DNA of 64,000 nt from Gammaproteobacteria bacterium. Its GTDB lineage: Bacteria > Pseudomonadota > Gammaproteobacteria > Thiotrichales > Thiotrichaceae. A program made the translations under genes and the position numbers. Of the stretch, positions 49,980-59,271 are shown in pieces (the stretch's first letter is position 1; every line of letters begins with the position of its first letter). Under the pieces are notes generated by a model. That model was not told the DNA's origin. It saw nothing but the letters and a program-made list of their open reading frames with translations, and did not search any database. The DNA lies in the NCBI GenBank assembly GCA_018822845.1, contig JAHJJD010000124.1:19470-83469 (forward strand). The letters run 5' to 3'.

Positions 49980-50155
49980 TTGTCTACCTCCTTAACTGAC
50001 GCATCGTGTAACTGCTTTTCCTCGGTGTCGAAGATGGAATTGGCCGCATTGTCAAACCTACGTTTGCTCCTGCTGCTATAAGCCCACCACACGACGGCCA
50101 GAAATGCGATCATTGCCAACAGCGTCGTTATGCCACGGAAATCGTTGTAGTCCAT
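49976..50155 (-). CDS. ccoQ: cbb3 oxidase subunit CcoQ (FixQ)
   Basis: 59 residues starting MDYNDFRGITTLLAMIAFLA at the ATG at 50155; the frame is open further upstream into ccoO, but this start matches FixQ proteins and is preceded by AAGGTGAT. One membrane segment, then the usual YSSRSKRRFDNAANSIFDTE tail. It stabilises the association of CcoP with the core complex. Confidence 0.92.
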   Translation of the reverse strand: MDYNDFRGITTLLAMIAFLAVVWWAYSSRSKRRFDNAANSIFDTEEKQLHDASVKEVDK

Positions 50156-50159
50156 AAGA

Positions 50160-50774
50160 TCACCTTTGGGTCTTGACGACAGTACCCAAGTTTTGCAGAT
50201 AGGCAATCAAGGCATCCTGTTCAGTCTTGCCTTTTACCTCTTCTGCACCCTTGGCGATTTCCTCGTCAGTATAAGGAACGCCCAATGCCTGCATGGTCTT
50301 CATCTTGGCCGCAGTATCCGTCTCATCAATGAGGGTGGTTGCGAACCAAGGGAAACCAGGCATGTTAGACTCAGGCACCACGTCACGCGGATTGTTCAGG
50401 TGAACACGATGCCAGTCATCACTGTAACGCCCGCCAACCCGTGCCAGATCAGGTCCAGTACGCTTGGAACCCCATTGGAACGGATGATCGTAGACAAACT
50501 CGCCAGCCACTGAATAGTGCCCATAACGCTCGGTCTCCGCACGGAACGGGCGGATCATTTGCGAATGGCACAGGTAGCAACCGTTTTTGAGATAAACGTC
50601 GCGCCCTTCCAGTTGCAAAGCCGTATAAGGCTTCAAGCCAGCAACAGGTTCAGTGGTATCTTTCATAAAGAACAATGGCACAATCTCCGCCAAGCCCCCA
50701 AAGCTCACCACCAGTACAATCAACAAGGCCAGCAGCCCTGTATTTTTTTCAACAATGTCATGTCCGCTACTCAT
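50160..50774 (-). CDS. ccoO: cbb3-type cytochrome c oxidase subunit II (CcoO/FixO)
   Basis: 204 residues, a monohaem cytochrome c. One N-terminal helix ([20 protein letters not shown]), then [20 protein letters not shown] with the CxxCH haem site (about residues 67-71) and [14 protein letters not shown] with the axial Met. Forms the catalytic core with CcoN. GGAGGATCA precedes the start. Gap of 12 bp to ccoN, 4 bp to ccoQ. Confidence 0.96.
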   Translation of the reverse strand: MSSGHDIVEKNTGLLALLIVLVVSFGGLAEIVPLFFMKDTTEPVAGLKPYTALQLEGRDVYLKNGCYLCHSQMIRPFRAETERYGHYSVAGEFVYDHPFQWGSKRTGPDLARVGGRYSDDWHRVHLNNPRDVVPESNMPGFPWFATTLIDETDTAAKMKTMQALGVPYTDEEIAKGAEEVKGKTEQDALIAYLQNLGTVVKTQR

Positions 50775-50786
50775 GATTGATCCTCC

Positions 50787-52220
50787 TTAGTGAGCTACTG
50801 CTGGAATTGCGTCATTGGCAGGCTTGGCATCAGCAACGGTTTTCCATACGTTGTAAGCCATGATGAACATACCGACAAGCACCAGGACACCACCCAAGAA
50901 CCGCACAAAGTAGAACGGGTACATTGCCTCTACCGATTCAACGAAGCTGTAAGTCAGCGTCCCGTCGGCATTCACTGCACGCCACATCAAACCTTGCAAC
51001 ACACCGGAAATCCACATGGAAGCGATGTAGAACACCACGCCAATGGTCATGACCCAGAAATGCACGTCGATCAGTTTGGAGCTGTACATCCCATCACGTC
51101 CGAACAGTTTTGGAATTAGCGCATACAGGGAACCAATAGACACCATTGCCACCCAGCCCAACGCGCCAGAGTGAACGTGGCCTACTGTCCAGTCGGTATA
51201 ATGGGAAAGCTCGTTCACGGTTTTGATCGCCATCATCGGGCCTTCAAACGTGGACATGCCATAGAAAGACAAGGAAACGATCAGGAAACGCAGAATAGGG
51301 TCAGTACGCAGTTTATGCCATGCACCGGAAAGCGTCATGATACCGTTGATCATACCACCCCAGCTTGGAGCCAGCAGAATCAGGGAGAACACCATACCCA
51401 AGGATTGGGTCCAGTCAGGCAGCGCGGTGTAGTGCAGATGGTGAGGACCCGCCCACATGTAAGTGGAGATCAACGCCCAGAAATGCACTACTGACAAGCG
51501 ATAAGAATAAACCGGACGGCCTGCCTGCATGGGCACGAAGTAGTACATCATCCCCAGAAATGCTGCTGTCAGGAAGAAACCAACCGCATTATGCCCGTAC
51601 CACCACTGCACCATCGCATCAATTGCACCTGGATAGACGGAATAGGATTGGAGCCAGCTCCCACCGTACAATGCAATCGGCAACTCGGCATTATTCACCA
51701 GATGCAACAAGGCAATGGTCAGGATGTACGCGCCGAAGAACCACAACGCCACATAAATGTGCGGTGTCTTGCGCTTCATGATTGTCCCGAAGAACAATAT
51801 AGCGTAAGCCACCCACACCACCGTCACCAGCAAGTCAATTGGCCACTCCAGTTCTGCATATTCCTTGGAAGACGTAATCCCCAGCGGGAAAGTGATGGCA
51901 GCCAGCACGATAATTAGTTGCCAGCCCCAGAACACGAAGGCAGCCAGCTTGTCAGAAATTAAGCGAACATGGCAAGTACGCTGCACGATATACAGCGAAG
52001 TCGCAAACAGGGCGGAACCCCCGAAGGCAAAGATGACCGCATTGGTATGCAGTGGACGTAAACGACTGAACGTCAGCCACGGAGTATCAAAATTCAACTC
52101 CGGCCAACGCAATTGTGCAGCAATGATTACGCCTACCAACATGCCGACGATCCCCCAGACCACCGTCATAATGGCAAACTGCCGCACGACCTTGTAATTG
52201 TAGGTCTGCTGGTTTTGCAT
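50787..52220 (-). CDS. ccoN: cbb3-type cytochrome c oxidase subunit I (CcoN/FixN)
   Basis: 477 residues from the ATG at 52220 ([16 protein letters not shown]), seven bases after CGGAGGGAC; the frame is open to 52265. Twelve membrane helices. Haem and CuB ligand regions are visible: [18 protein letters not shown] (His of haem b), [20 protein letters not shown] with [18 protein letters not shown] (CuB His pair), and [17 protein letters not shown]. This is the high-affinity oxygen-reducing, proton-pumping subunit. An FNR box lies 130-143 bp upstream. Confidence 0.97.
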   Translation of the reverse strand: MQNQQTYNYKVVRQFAIMTVVWGIVGMLVGVIIAAQLRWPELNFDTPWLTFSRLRPLHTNAVIFAFGGSALFATSLYIVQRTCHVRLISDKLAAFVFWGWQLIIVLAAITFPLGITSSKEYAELEWPIDLLVTVVWVAYAILFFGTIMKRKTPHIYVALWFFGAYILTIALLHLVNNAELPIALYGGSWLQSYSVYPGAIDAMVQWWYGHNAVGFFLTAAFLGMMYYFVPMQAGRPVYSYRLSVVHFWALISTYMWAGPHHLHYTALPDWTQSLGMVFSLILLAPSWGGMINGIMTLSGAWHKLRTDPILRFLIVSLSFYGMSTFEGPMMAIKTVNELSHYTDWTVGHVHSGALGWVAMVSIGSLYALIPKLFGRDGMYSSKLIDVHFWVMTIGVVFYIASMWISGVLQGLMWRAVNADGTLTYSFVESVEAMYPFYFVRFLGGVLVLVGMFIMAYNVWKTVADAKPANDAIPAVAH

Positions 52221-52569
52221 AAAGTCCCTCCGAACATTAAGTTTAAACATCACCACCTGGAACATTCCGCGTGGGAAGGCGCGAAACTATCCGTCGTGGA
52301 AACAGATAATCCGGCTTGTAGAGCATCTATCAGAGGAGGGTTCGTATGCTTGACTAAAATCAATATCCTGTTGTTGCGAGATTGCGACAATCCCTAAAAG
52401 TTCAAGTTAATGACTTATGTCAAATAAACCCTAAACATTCATTACAAATATTAAACAGGTGATTCCCGGTTATCGTGACAAAATGCCCGACTGACTTTGA
52501 CGGAGTTCTCATCAGCAGGGCGAGCACCTATGCTGGCAACATTGAATACCGCACACTCCAGGTAGCCAG
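52221..52569. other. 349-bp region between ccoN and the glycosyltransferase gene
   Basis: Divergent promoter region. It holds the FNR box at 52350-52363 and a second, weaker near-palindrome ATGACTTATGTCAA at 52410-52423. No gene is seen on either strand; small frames here lack ribosome-binding sites. Confidence 0.7.
52350..52363. promoter_or_regulatory. FNR box, ccoN promoter
   Basis: TTGACTAAAATCAA, one mismatch from TTGAT-N4-ATCAA. It is upstream of ccoNOQP, the operon most often under FNR/ANR control. No convincing -10 could be assigned. Confidence 0.72.
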
Positions 52570-53775
52570 ATGCAGAACCAGAACCGGAAAATTCGTATTG
52601 CCCATATCATTACCGACCTCACCAGCAGTGGCTCCAGTTCCATGCTGTACAAGTTGATGGCGCATATTGACCGTAGCCGGTTTGACCCTGTGATCATTGC
52701 GCTGGATAGCGAAGGCGAATTTATAGACAAAATAATCGCGCACGCCATTCCCGTTTACACCTTCAACATGAGCCGCAACCCCAGCTCAAGCTGGCATGTG
52801 CTCAGGCTCGCCCGGCTGTTGCGCAAGCTGGAACCGGACATTCTGCAGGGCTGGATGTACCAGGGCAATCTTGCCGCTTCCCTCGCCAGCAAACTGCTCG
52901 CCAAGCGCCCGGCGCTATTGTGGAATGTCCGCCAGGCGGTGTACAACCTTCAGCAGGAACCCCGCTCAACCCGCTGGGCCATCGGCTTTTCACAGCGCCT
53001 CATGAGCATGCCCGACCGCATCCTGTACAACTCATGGCTAAGCGAAAACCAGCATGTTTCCCTCGGTTTCGACGAACAGAAAAGCCAGATCGTTGCCAAT
53101 GGCTTCGACCTGCAACTGTTTGCGCCCAACACCTACAGCCGGGAACTCATGCGCATGAAACTTGCCATCCCCCAGGATGCGATCGCTATCGGCATGATTG
53201 CCCATTACTGCCCAACCAAGAATCATGCGCTATTCATGGAAGCTGCCCATCTGTTGGGGATACACAACAGGAATGTCCACTTCATCCTCGCCGGAGAACA
53301 GGTAAGCACGGACAACCCGGAGATTGCAGCCCTGCTGAAACGCTTCCCGGCTTTACAGGGAAAACTGCACCTTCTGGGTAAGCGGCAGGACATTCCCGCC
53401 CTGATGAATGCGCTGGACATGTTTACCCTGACTGCAATGCGGGGGGATGGTTTCCCCAATGCTGTCGGTGAAGCCATGGCCTGTGGCGTGCCTTGCATCG
53501 CCACCGATATAGGTGACACCGCCCTGCTGATCAACAAAACCGGGCAGACGCTTCAGGAAGCAACGCCCTCCTCACTGGCATTTGCATGGCAGGAATGGAT
53601 CAATGCCGGTGAAATATGGCGCAAGGAACAAGGGCGGCAGGCACGCAAACGCATCCAGAAGCATTACGCCATCCAGAACATTACCAGCCAATATCAGGAC
53701 ATTTACCAGAGTCTGGATCAAAAAAGGCTGGGAGACACCAACGCTTCTACCGAACCGTTAAAGTTCGCCAACTGA
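52570..53775 (+). CDS. Glycosyltransferase family 4 (GT-B fold)
   Basis: 401 residues. Starts MQNQNRKIRIAHIITDLTSS with the Rossmann-like N-terminal domain (GGxx motif replaced by SGSSSMLYKLM). The C-terminal donor-binding domain contains IGMIAHYCPTKNHALFMEAA and the E-x7-E region GDGFPNAVGEAMACGVPCIA (about residues 294-313), typical of GT4 retaining enzymes. Only the second Glu of the usual pair is clearly seen (first position is Asp). Substrate unknown; no capsule or LPS gene is nearby. It is convergent with the LysR gene (11-bp gap). Confidence 0.85.
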   Translation: MQNQNRKIRIAHIITDLTSSGSSSMLYKLMAHIDRSRFDPVIIALDSEGEFIDKIIAHAIPVYTFNMSRNPSSSWHVLRLARLLRKLEPDILQGWMYQGNLAASLASKLLAKRPALLWNVRQAVYNLQQEPRSTRWAIGFSQRLMSMPDRILYNSWLSENQHVSLGFDEQKSQIVANGFDLQLFAPNTYSRELMRMKLAIPQDAIAIGMIAHYCPTKNHALFMEAAHLLGIHNRNVHFILAGEQVSTDNPEIAALLKRFPALQGKLHLLGKRQDIPALMNALDMFTLTAMRGDGFPNAVGEAMACGVPCIATDIGDTALLINKTGQTLQEATPSSLAFAWQEWINAGEIWRKEQGRQARKRIQKHYAIQNITSQYQDIYQSLDQKRLGDTNASTEPLKFAN

Positions 53776-53786
53776 AAGCCCGCCAG

Positions 53787-54695
53787 TCAGATTTCCTCGA
53801 AAAAGTTTTCGTCAAACATTTCGATGAAACGCTTTGCCTGGGGAGTAAAGAACTTGCCCCGCCGTACAATCAACCCATAACTGCGGGGCGGGAAATAGGA
53901 GTTCAGGGGAATGGCTGAAATCTGCTCGTTTCCGGTCAGGCAGACCTCGGTCACAATGGAAATGCCCAGCCCCAGTTCCACATATTTCTTCACGATCTCC
54001 CACCCACCTGCTTCCATGGCGACGGAATAAGGTACCTCATGCTGGCGGAATACCGTATCAATCATGCGCCAGGTGCTCATGTTGCGGGGTGGCAGGATAA
54101 GCCCGTAAGGGCTGATGTCTTCCAGCGTGACAGGCTGCTCCAGTTTGGCTAGCGGATGCTCCTCGGCAGTGATGAGGATGGAACCGAATGATGCGAACGG
54201 CTTGTAAATGATGCTGTCAGGAACTTGCAACAAGGGGCCTATTGCCAGGTCTACCTGATCGTCCAGCAGCATCCGCATGCCACTTTGCCCTTCTACATTG
54301 TGCAGATTGATGCGGATACCGGGGTAAGCCTTATTGAAGCGCTCCACGTATTTGGGCAGCACATACAAGGCTGTTGATTGCCCTGCTGCAATGTTTAACT
54401 CACCCTGCTCCATCTTGCCCAGGCTGGCTGCGAAGGTTTCTTTCAACCCGTCAATGCCCGCCGCAATGGGCTGCACCAGTTGATAAAGGACCTTGCCTTC
54501 CGGCGTCAGGCGCACGCTGGGGCCACGGCGCTCCAGCAACTTCTCGCCCATTTCACGCTCAAGCGCCTGAATTTGAAGGGAAACGGTTGGTTGACTTATA
54601 TGCAACTGTTCGGCAGCATGGGTAATATTTTCCTTTTGAGCCACTACGCAAAAAGTCCTTAACAGCTTGTAGCGCGTTTGCTTGTAGTAGTGCAT
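53787..54695 (-). CDS. LysR-family transcriptional regulator
   Basis: 302 residues from the ATG at 54695 (MHYYKQTRYKLL). The winged HTH is LRTFCVVAQKENITHAAEQL and HISQPTVSLQIQALEREMGE (about residues 12-51), followed by the substrate-binding domain (GELNIAAGQSTALYVLPKYV, DQVDLAIGPLL). GGAGG lies 15 bases before this ATG but 9 bases before an in-frame TTG two codons upstream (54701), so translation may begin there. It is divergent from ppsA with a shared ~270-bp region, so it may act on ppsA; the effector is unknown. Confidence 0.87.
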   Translation of the reverse strand: MHYYKQTRYKLLRTFCVVAQKENITHAAEQLHISQPTVSLQIQALEREMGEKLLERRGPSVRLTPEGKVLYQLVQPIAAGIDGLKETFAASLGKMEQGELNIAAGQSTALYVLPKYVERFNKAYPGIRINLHNVEGQSGMRMLLDDQVDLAIGPLLQVPDSIIYKPFASFGSILITAEEHPLAKLEQPVTLEDISPYGLILPPRNMSTWRMIDTVFRQHEVPYSVAMEAGGWEIVKKYVELGLGISIVTEVCLTGNEQISAIPLNSYFPPRSYGLIVRRGKFFTPQAKRFIEMFDENFFEEI

Positions 54696-54800
54696 TGCCA
54701 ATGTTATGAGCCTCCGTTGATATTTCATTATTGTGCAATACAATAGTAATAATTGAAACAATTGATTTTTGGCTACCCCTGTTTTTATGTATCTTATGCG

Positions 54801-54886
54801 CCAGTTAAACATTCACTTCAGAATGTTTATCTCATGCTAACTGTGGTGCTTGCGGCACCGTTTAAAGGTGCCGCTCTTTTTCTTCC
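54801..54886 (+). ncRNA. Structured leader or small RNA upstream of ppsA
   Basis: A nested stem-loop (outer CAGTTA/TAACTG, 54802-54807 with 54838-54843; inner AAACATTC/GAATGTTT, 54807-54814 with 54821-54828) followed by a perfect 8-bp terminator hairpin GCGGCACC/GGTGCCGC (54852-54874) and TCTTTTTC. The terminator stands 87 bp before the ppsA start on the same strand. It must therefore be either an attenuator in the ppsA leader or the end of a separate short RNA. An AT-rich stretch with promoter-like TTGGCT and TATCTT lies just upstream (54765-54795). Confidence 0.5.
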
Positions 54887-54972
54887 CCCTCCCCTATGAA
54901 ACAATAATCAGAAGTACACAAACAAGGTAGAGCCCAGCAACCAGCCCGTAGCTTTGAAGGAGTCCATATACA

Positions 54973-57354
54973 ATGGCGGATTACATTCTTTGGTTTGACC
55001 AGTTGGGAATGCACGATGTCAATATCGTCGGCGGCAAGAACGCCTCCCTTGGGGAAATGATCAGCAACCTGGCCAATGTCGGTGTCAGCGTTCCGAACGG
55101 CTTTGCCACGACCACCCACGCCTATCAGGATTTTATCCGCGCTGACGGTCTTGCTGACCGCATCAACGCGCTGCTTAACTCACTCGACGTAGACGACATC
55201 CACGCCCTGACCGATGCAGGCAAAACCATCCGTGGTTGGGTAATGGATGCGCCACTACCAGAAAAATTGCTGGAAACAGTCCAGGAAGCCTACCTGAAAC
55301 TGGCAGAAGGCTCCGGCGATACCGCTTCCTTCGCAGTACGCTCTTCCGCCACTGCCGAAGACCTGCCTGACGCCTCCTTTGCTGGCCAGCAGGAAACCTT
55401 CCTCAACGTGCGCGGCCTCGACAATGTAATCGCCGCCATCAAGGAAGTATTCGCCTCCCTTTATAATGACCGCGCCATCGCCTACCGCGTCCACCAGCAT
55501 TTTGAGCACGACAAGGTATTCCTGTCCGCCGGTATCCAGAAAATGGTGCGCAGTGACATCGGCGCAAGCGGTGTGCTGTTCACACTCGACACCGAATCCG
55601 GCTTCCGTGATGCCGTCTTCGTCACTGGCGCGTATGGCCTGGGTGAAACCGTCGTACAAGGTGCGGTTAACCCCGACGAATTCTACGTTTACAAGCCAAA
55701 CATCGAAGCAGGCCGCCCTGCCATCCTTTCCCGCCGTTTGGGTGCGAAAGCGATTGAAATGGTTTACGCTGCCACCGCAGGCGATGCACACAACAAAGCC
55801 ACACTAACACGCGATGTCGAACCAGCGCGTAGCATGCGTTTCTGCCTGAGTGACGCACAGGTTGAATCCCTTGCCCGCCAGGCCATGATCATCGAAAAGC
55901 ACTACCAACGCCCGATGGACATCGAATGGGCACTGGATGGCGGCGATGGCAAACTCTACATCGTGCAGGCCCGCCCCGAAACGGTTGAAAGCCGCGCCTC
56001 TGCCACCATCATTGAACGCTACCAGCTCCAGCAAAAAGGTACGGTCATTGCGGAAGGCCGCTCCATCGGCCAGAAAATTGGTCAAGGCCCAGCCCGCATC
56101 ATCAACAGCATCAAACAGATGCACGAAGTGAAAGAAGGCGACGTACTCGTCACCGACATGACCGACCCGGACTGGGAACCGATCATGAAACGTGCATCCG
56201 CCATCGTCACCAACCGGGGTGGGCGTACCTGTCACGCCGCCATTATTGCGCGCGAAATGGGCATTCCAGCGGTGGTAGGCTGCGGTGATGCCACCGAGCG
56301 CGTCGAGAATGGCGCGGAAGTTACCGTTTCCTGCGCAGAAGGCGACACCGGCTTCATCTACAGCGGCCTGCTGCCGTTTGAAGTGCGCACTGCTGACACC
56401 GGCAACCTGCCTGACCTTTCCGTCAAAATCATGATGAACGTGGGTAATCCATCCCGCGCCTTCGCCTTCTCCCGCCTGCCTAACGCGGGCATCGGTCTGG
56501 CGCGTCTGGAATTCATCATCAACAACACCATCGGCATTCACCCCAAAGCCCTGCTGGAATTCGACAATCTACCAGTGGATCTGATGACCAAAATCGGCAA
56601 GAAGATTGCTGGTTATGCCAGCCCGGTCGATTTCTACGTGGAAAAACTGGTAGAAGGCATTGCCACCCTTGCGGCTGCTTATGCACCACACAAAGTCATC
56701 GTGCGCATGTCCGACTTCAAGTCGAACGAATATGCCAACCTGATGGCAGGCGACCGTTACGAGCCGCATGAAGAAAACCCGATGATCGGCTACCGTGGCG
56801 TTTCACGTTATCTGTCGGCCAATTTCCGCGACTGCTTTGAACTGGAATGCCAGGCACTGCGCAAAGTCCGCAACGAAATGGGCTTGACCAACGTTGAAGT
56901 CATGATTCCGTTCTGCCGCACGCTGGAAGAAGCGCAGCAAGTCACCGAATTGCTGGCGACCCAGGGGCTGAAACGTGGTGAAAACGGCCTGCGCCTGATC
57001 ATGATGTGCGAAATCCCGTCCAACGCGGTGCTGGCGGAAGAATTTCTCGAATACTTCGACGGTTTCTCCATCGGCTCCAACGACATGACGCAGTTGTCGC
57101 TGGGTCTTGACCGTGACTCCGGCCTGATTGCCCACCTGTTTGACGAACGTAACCCGGCAGTGAAAAAGCTGCTGAGCATGGCGATCGAAGCCTGCAAGAA
57201 ACAGGGCAAATACGTTGGCATCTGTGGGCAAGGCCCATCCGACTACCCGGACTTCGCCGTGTGGCTGCATGAGCAAGGCATCAGCAGCATCTCGCTGAAC
57301 CCGGATACAGTGGTGGATACCTGGCTGCACCTTGCAAGTTTGGACAGCAAGTAA
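54973..57354 (+). CDS. ppsA: Phosphoenolpyruvate synthase PpsA
   Basis: 793 residues (E. coli 792). Makes PEP from pyruvate and ATP for gluconeogenesis. N-terminal ATP-grasp-like domain ([40 protein letters not shown]), swivelling phosphohistidine domain [20 protein letters not shown] (catalytic His, about residue 420), and the PEP/pyruvate barrel ([34 protein letters not shown]). The ATG has GAAGGAG ten bases upstream. Its regulator ppsR follows, separated by a half palindromic element. Confidence 0.97.
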   Translation: MADYILWFDQLGMHDVNIVGGKNASLGEMISNLANVGVSVPNGFATTTHAYQDFIRADGLADRINALLNSLDVDDIHALTDAGKTIRGWVMDAPLPEKLLETVQEAYLKLAEGSGDTASFAVRSSATAEDLPDASFAGQQETFLNVRGLDNVIAAIKEVFASLYNDRAIAYRVHQHFEHDKVFLSAGIQKMVRSDIGASGVLFTLDTESGFRDAVFVTGAYGLGETVVQGAVNPDEFYVYKPNIEAGRPAILSRRLGAKAIEMVYAATAGDAHNKATLTRDVEPARSMRFCLSDAQVESLARQAMIIEKHYQRPMDIEWALDGGDGKLYIVQARPETVESRASATIIERYQLQQKGTVIAEGRSIGQKIGQGPARIINSIKQMHEVKEGDVLVTDMTDPDWEPIMKRASAIVTNRGGRTCHAAIIAREMGIPAVVGCGDATERVENGAEVTVSCAEGDTGFIYSGLLPFEVRTADTGNLPDLSVKIMMNVGNPSRAFAFSRLPNAGIGLARLEFIINNTIGIHPKALLEFDNLPVDLMTKIGKKIAGYASPVDFYVEKLVEGIATLAAAYAPHKVIVRMSDFKSNEYANLMAGDRYEPHEENPMIGYRGVSRYLSANFRDCFELECQALRKVRNEMGLTNVEVMIPFCRTLEEAQQVTELLATQGLKRGENGLRLIMMCEIPSNAVLAEEFLEYFDGFSIGSNDMTQLSLGLDRDSGLIAHLFDERNPAVKKLLSMAIEACKKQGKYVGICGQGPSDYPDFAVWLHEQGISSISLNPDTVVDTWLHLASLDSK

Positions 57355-57355
57355 A

Positions 57356-57405
57356 TCCCCCCATCCCCAACCCTTTCCCCCGCAAGGGGTGAAGGGCGTG
57401 GAGCA
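57356..57405. repeat. Half palindromic element between ppsA and ppsR
   Basis: CCCCCCATCCCCAACCCTTTCCCCCGCAAGGGG..., the left half of a type B/C element, starting right after the ppsA stop. Only one internal palindrome is present. Confidence 0.65.
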
Positions 57406-57408
57406 AAT

Positions 57409-58254
57409 ATGACATCAAAAGACTGCAATAAACGACGGACGGTATTTTACCTGTCTGACCGTACTGGTATTACGGTTGAAACACTGGGGCACAGTTTGCT
57501 GACCCAGTTTGACGGTATCCAGTGGCGCAAAGTCAGCATTCCATTCCTGGATTCCGAAGACAAGGCCAGGGAAACCGCTGAGCAGATCAACCTGATGGCG
57601 CAACTGGATGGCTGCCGCCCATTGGTATTCAGCACCCTGATCAATCCGGAAGTGCGCCAGCATATCGAACGCGCTGACTGTGCCATCTACGACTTTTTCG
57701 ACAGTTTCATCGACTCGATGGAAAGGGAGCTGGGGCAACCATCTTCCCACGCCATTGGGCGCTCGCACGGGCTGCACAACGACGCCTCCTATTCCAAGCG
57801 CATTTCCGCCATCAACTTCGCCCAGGCCAATGATGATGGTATCAGCGCAAAAAATTTCGCCGAAGCCGACATCATCCTGATTGGGGTGTCACGTTCCGGC
57901 AAAACCCCCACCTGCCTGTATCTGGCGATGCAGTACGGCATCTACGCCGCCAATTACCCGCTGACGGAAGAGGACATGGACAGCTCCGGCCTACCCCGCC
58001 TCTTACACCCATTCCGCAGCAAGCTGTTTGGCCTGACCATCGCCGCCGAACAATTGCAGCGCATCCGCCAGGAACGCAAGCCCAACAGCCGCTACGCATC
58101 GCTCAACCAGTGCCAGCAAGAGCTGGAATGGCAGCAAAATCTGTACAAGCGCGAAAACATTCCCTACATCAATACCACCGCCATCTCCATTGAGGAAATT
58201 GCCACCACCATCCTCAACCGTAGCGGGCTGAAACGGCAATTGTACGGGGAGTGA
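57409..58254 (+). CDS. ppsR: PEP synthase regulatory protein PpsR (PSRP, DUF299)
   Basis: 281 residues (E. coli PpsR 277). Bifunctional ADP-dependent kinase and phosphotransferase that inactivates and reactivates PEP synthase. Motifs: YLSDRTGITVETLGHSLLTQ at the N-terminus and the P-loop GVSRSGKTPTCLYLAMQYG (about residues 162-180) followed by ANYPL. RISAINFAQANDDG is the family-specific block. It sits directly after ppsA, the usual pairing. Confidence 0.95.
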   Translation: MTSKDCNKRRTVFYLSDRTGITVETLGHSLLTQFDGIQWRKVSIPFLDSEDKARETAEQINLMAQLDGCRPLVFSTLINPEVRQHIERADCAIYDFFDSFIDSMERELGQPSSHAIGRSHGLHNDASYSKRISAINFAQANDDGISAKNFAEADIILIGVSRSGKTPTCLYLAMQYGIYAANYPLTEEDMDSSGLPRLLHPFRSKLFGLTIAAEQLQRIRQERKPNSRYASLNQCQQELEWQQNLYKRENIPYINTTAISIEEIATTILNRSGLKRQLYGE

Positions 58255-58295
58255 AGAAACCCCTCCCGGCCTCCCCTTATCAGGGGAGGAGAAAG
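58253..58295. repeat. Half palindromic element, type B, after ppsR
   Basis: GAAGAAACCCCTCCC then CTCCCCTTATCAGGGGAGGAG, matching one end of the sensor-gene copy (25302-25340). It overlaps the ppsR stop codon by two bases and precedes folD by 41 bp. The other arm is missing. Confidence 0.75.
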
Positions 58296-58335
58296 ATGCC
58301 ACAATACGCGCTTTTCCTTCCCCCCAAGGAACACC

Positions 58336-59193
58336 ATGACAGCCCAGATTATTGATGGAAAGAAAATTGCTGCCGAAGTCCGTACCGAAGTCAAACAAGG
58401 CGTTGAAGCACGCCTGCAACACGGCAAACGCCGTCCTGGCCTTGCCGTTGTCCTGATTGGTTCCGACCCTGCATCACAGGTTTACGTCAGCCACAAACGC
58501 AAAGCTTGCGATGAAGTAGGTATCATGTCGCGCTCTTACGACCTGCCTGCTGAAACCACCCAGCACGAACTGGTGCAATTGATCGACGAGCTCAACCATG
58601 ATGCACAGATTGACGGCATTCTGGTGCAATTGCCGCTACCCGACCACATCGAGGCATCCCTGATCATTGAGCAGATTGACCCGCGTAAGGATGTAGACGG
58701 CTTCCACCCCGCCAATATTGGCAAGCTGGCCTTGCGCATCCCCGGCCTGCGCCCTTGTACGCCCTATGGCGTCATGCGCCTGCTGGACAGTGTTGGCGAA
58801 GTTTACAAAGGCCGCCACGCCGTCATCGTTGGTGCATCCAACATCGTAGGCCGCCCCATGGCGCTGGAGTTATTGCTGGCGGGCGCAACCGTCAGTGTTA
58901 CCCACCGTTTCAGTGGTAGCGCGACCCCTGATCTGGTGCGTCAGGCCGACATCGTGATAGCCGCCGCTGGTAAGCCGGGTCTGGTGAAAGGCGACTGGAT
59001 CAAGCCGGGTGCAACCGTGATCGACGTAGGCATCAACCGCCTGGAAAACGGCAAACTGACAGGCGATGTGGAATTTGCAGCAGCCGCTGAACACGCTGCC
59101 TATATTACCCCGGTGCCAGGTGGTGTCGGCCCGATGACCGTCGCCATGCTGATGAAAAATACCTTGGAAGCCTGCGAAAAACACTCATTCTGA
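58336..59193 (+). CDS. folD: Methylenetetrahydrofolate dehydrogenase/cyclohydrolase FolD
   Basis: 285 residues (E. coli 288). Interconverts 5,10-methylene-THF, methenyl-THF and 10-formyl-THF. Motifs: [20 protein letters not shown] with the catalytic lysine (YxxxK), [13 protein letters not shown] (about residues 95-107), the NADP-binding [20 protein letters not shown], and [15 protein letters not shown] near the end. Good match in length and motifs. Terminates at a hairpin ~45 bp downstream. Confidence 0.97.
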   Translation: MTAQIIDGKKIAAEVRTEVKQGVEARLQHGKRRPGLAVVLIGSDPASQVYVSHKRKACDEVGIMSRSYDLPAETTQHELVQLIDELNHDAQIDGILVQLPLPDHIEASLIIEQIDPRKDVDGFHPANIGKLALRIPGLRPCTPYGVMRLLDSVGEVYKGRHAVIVGASNIVGRPMALELLLAGATVSVTHRFSGSATPDLVRQADIVIAAAGKPGLVKGDWIKPGATVIDVGINRLENGKLTGDVEFAAAAEHAAYITPVPGGVGPMTVAMLMKNTLEACEKHSF

Positions 59194-59235
59194 TTTACAG
59201 GAGCAGACACTGTGTCTGCCCAATCGCCCCCCCAA

Positions 59236-59270
59236 GGGCAGGCACAGGAGCCTGCCCCTACGGGGTTTTT
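59236..59270 (+). terminator. Hairpin and T-run after folD (repeat-derived)
   Basis: GGGCAGGC-ACAGGA-GCCTGCCC (59236-59257) followed by CTACGGGGTTTTT. The hairpin is of a commonly dispersed type, but its position 43 bp after the folD stop, with a T-run, suits a terminator. Confidence 0.55.
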
Positions 59271-59271
59271 C

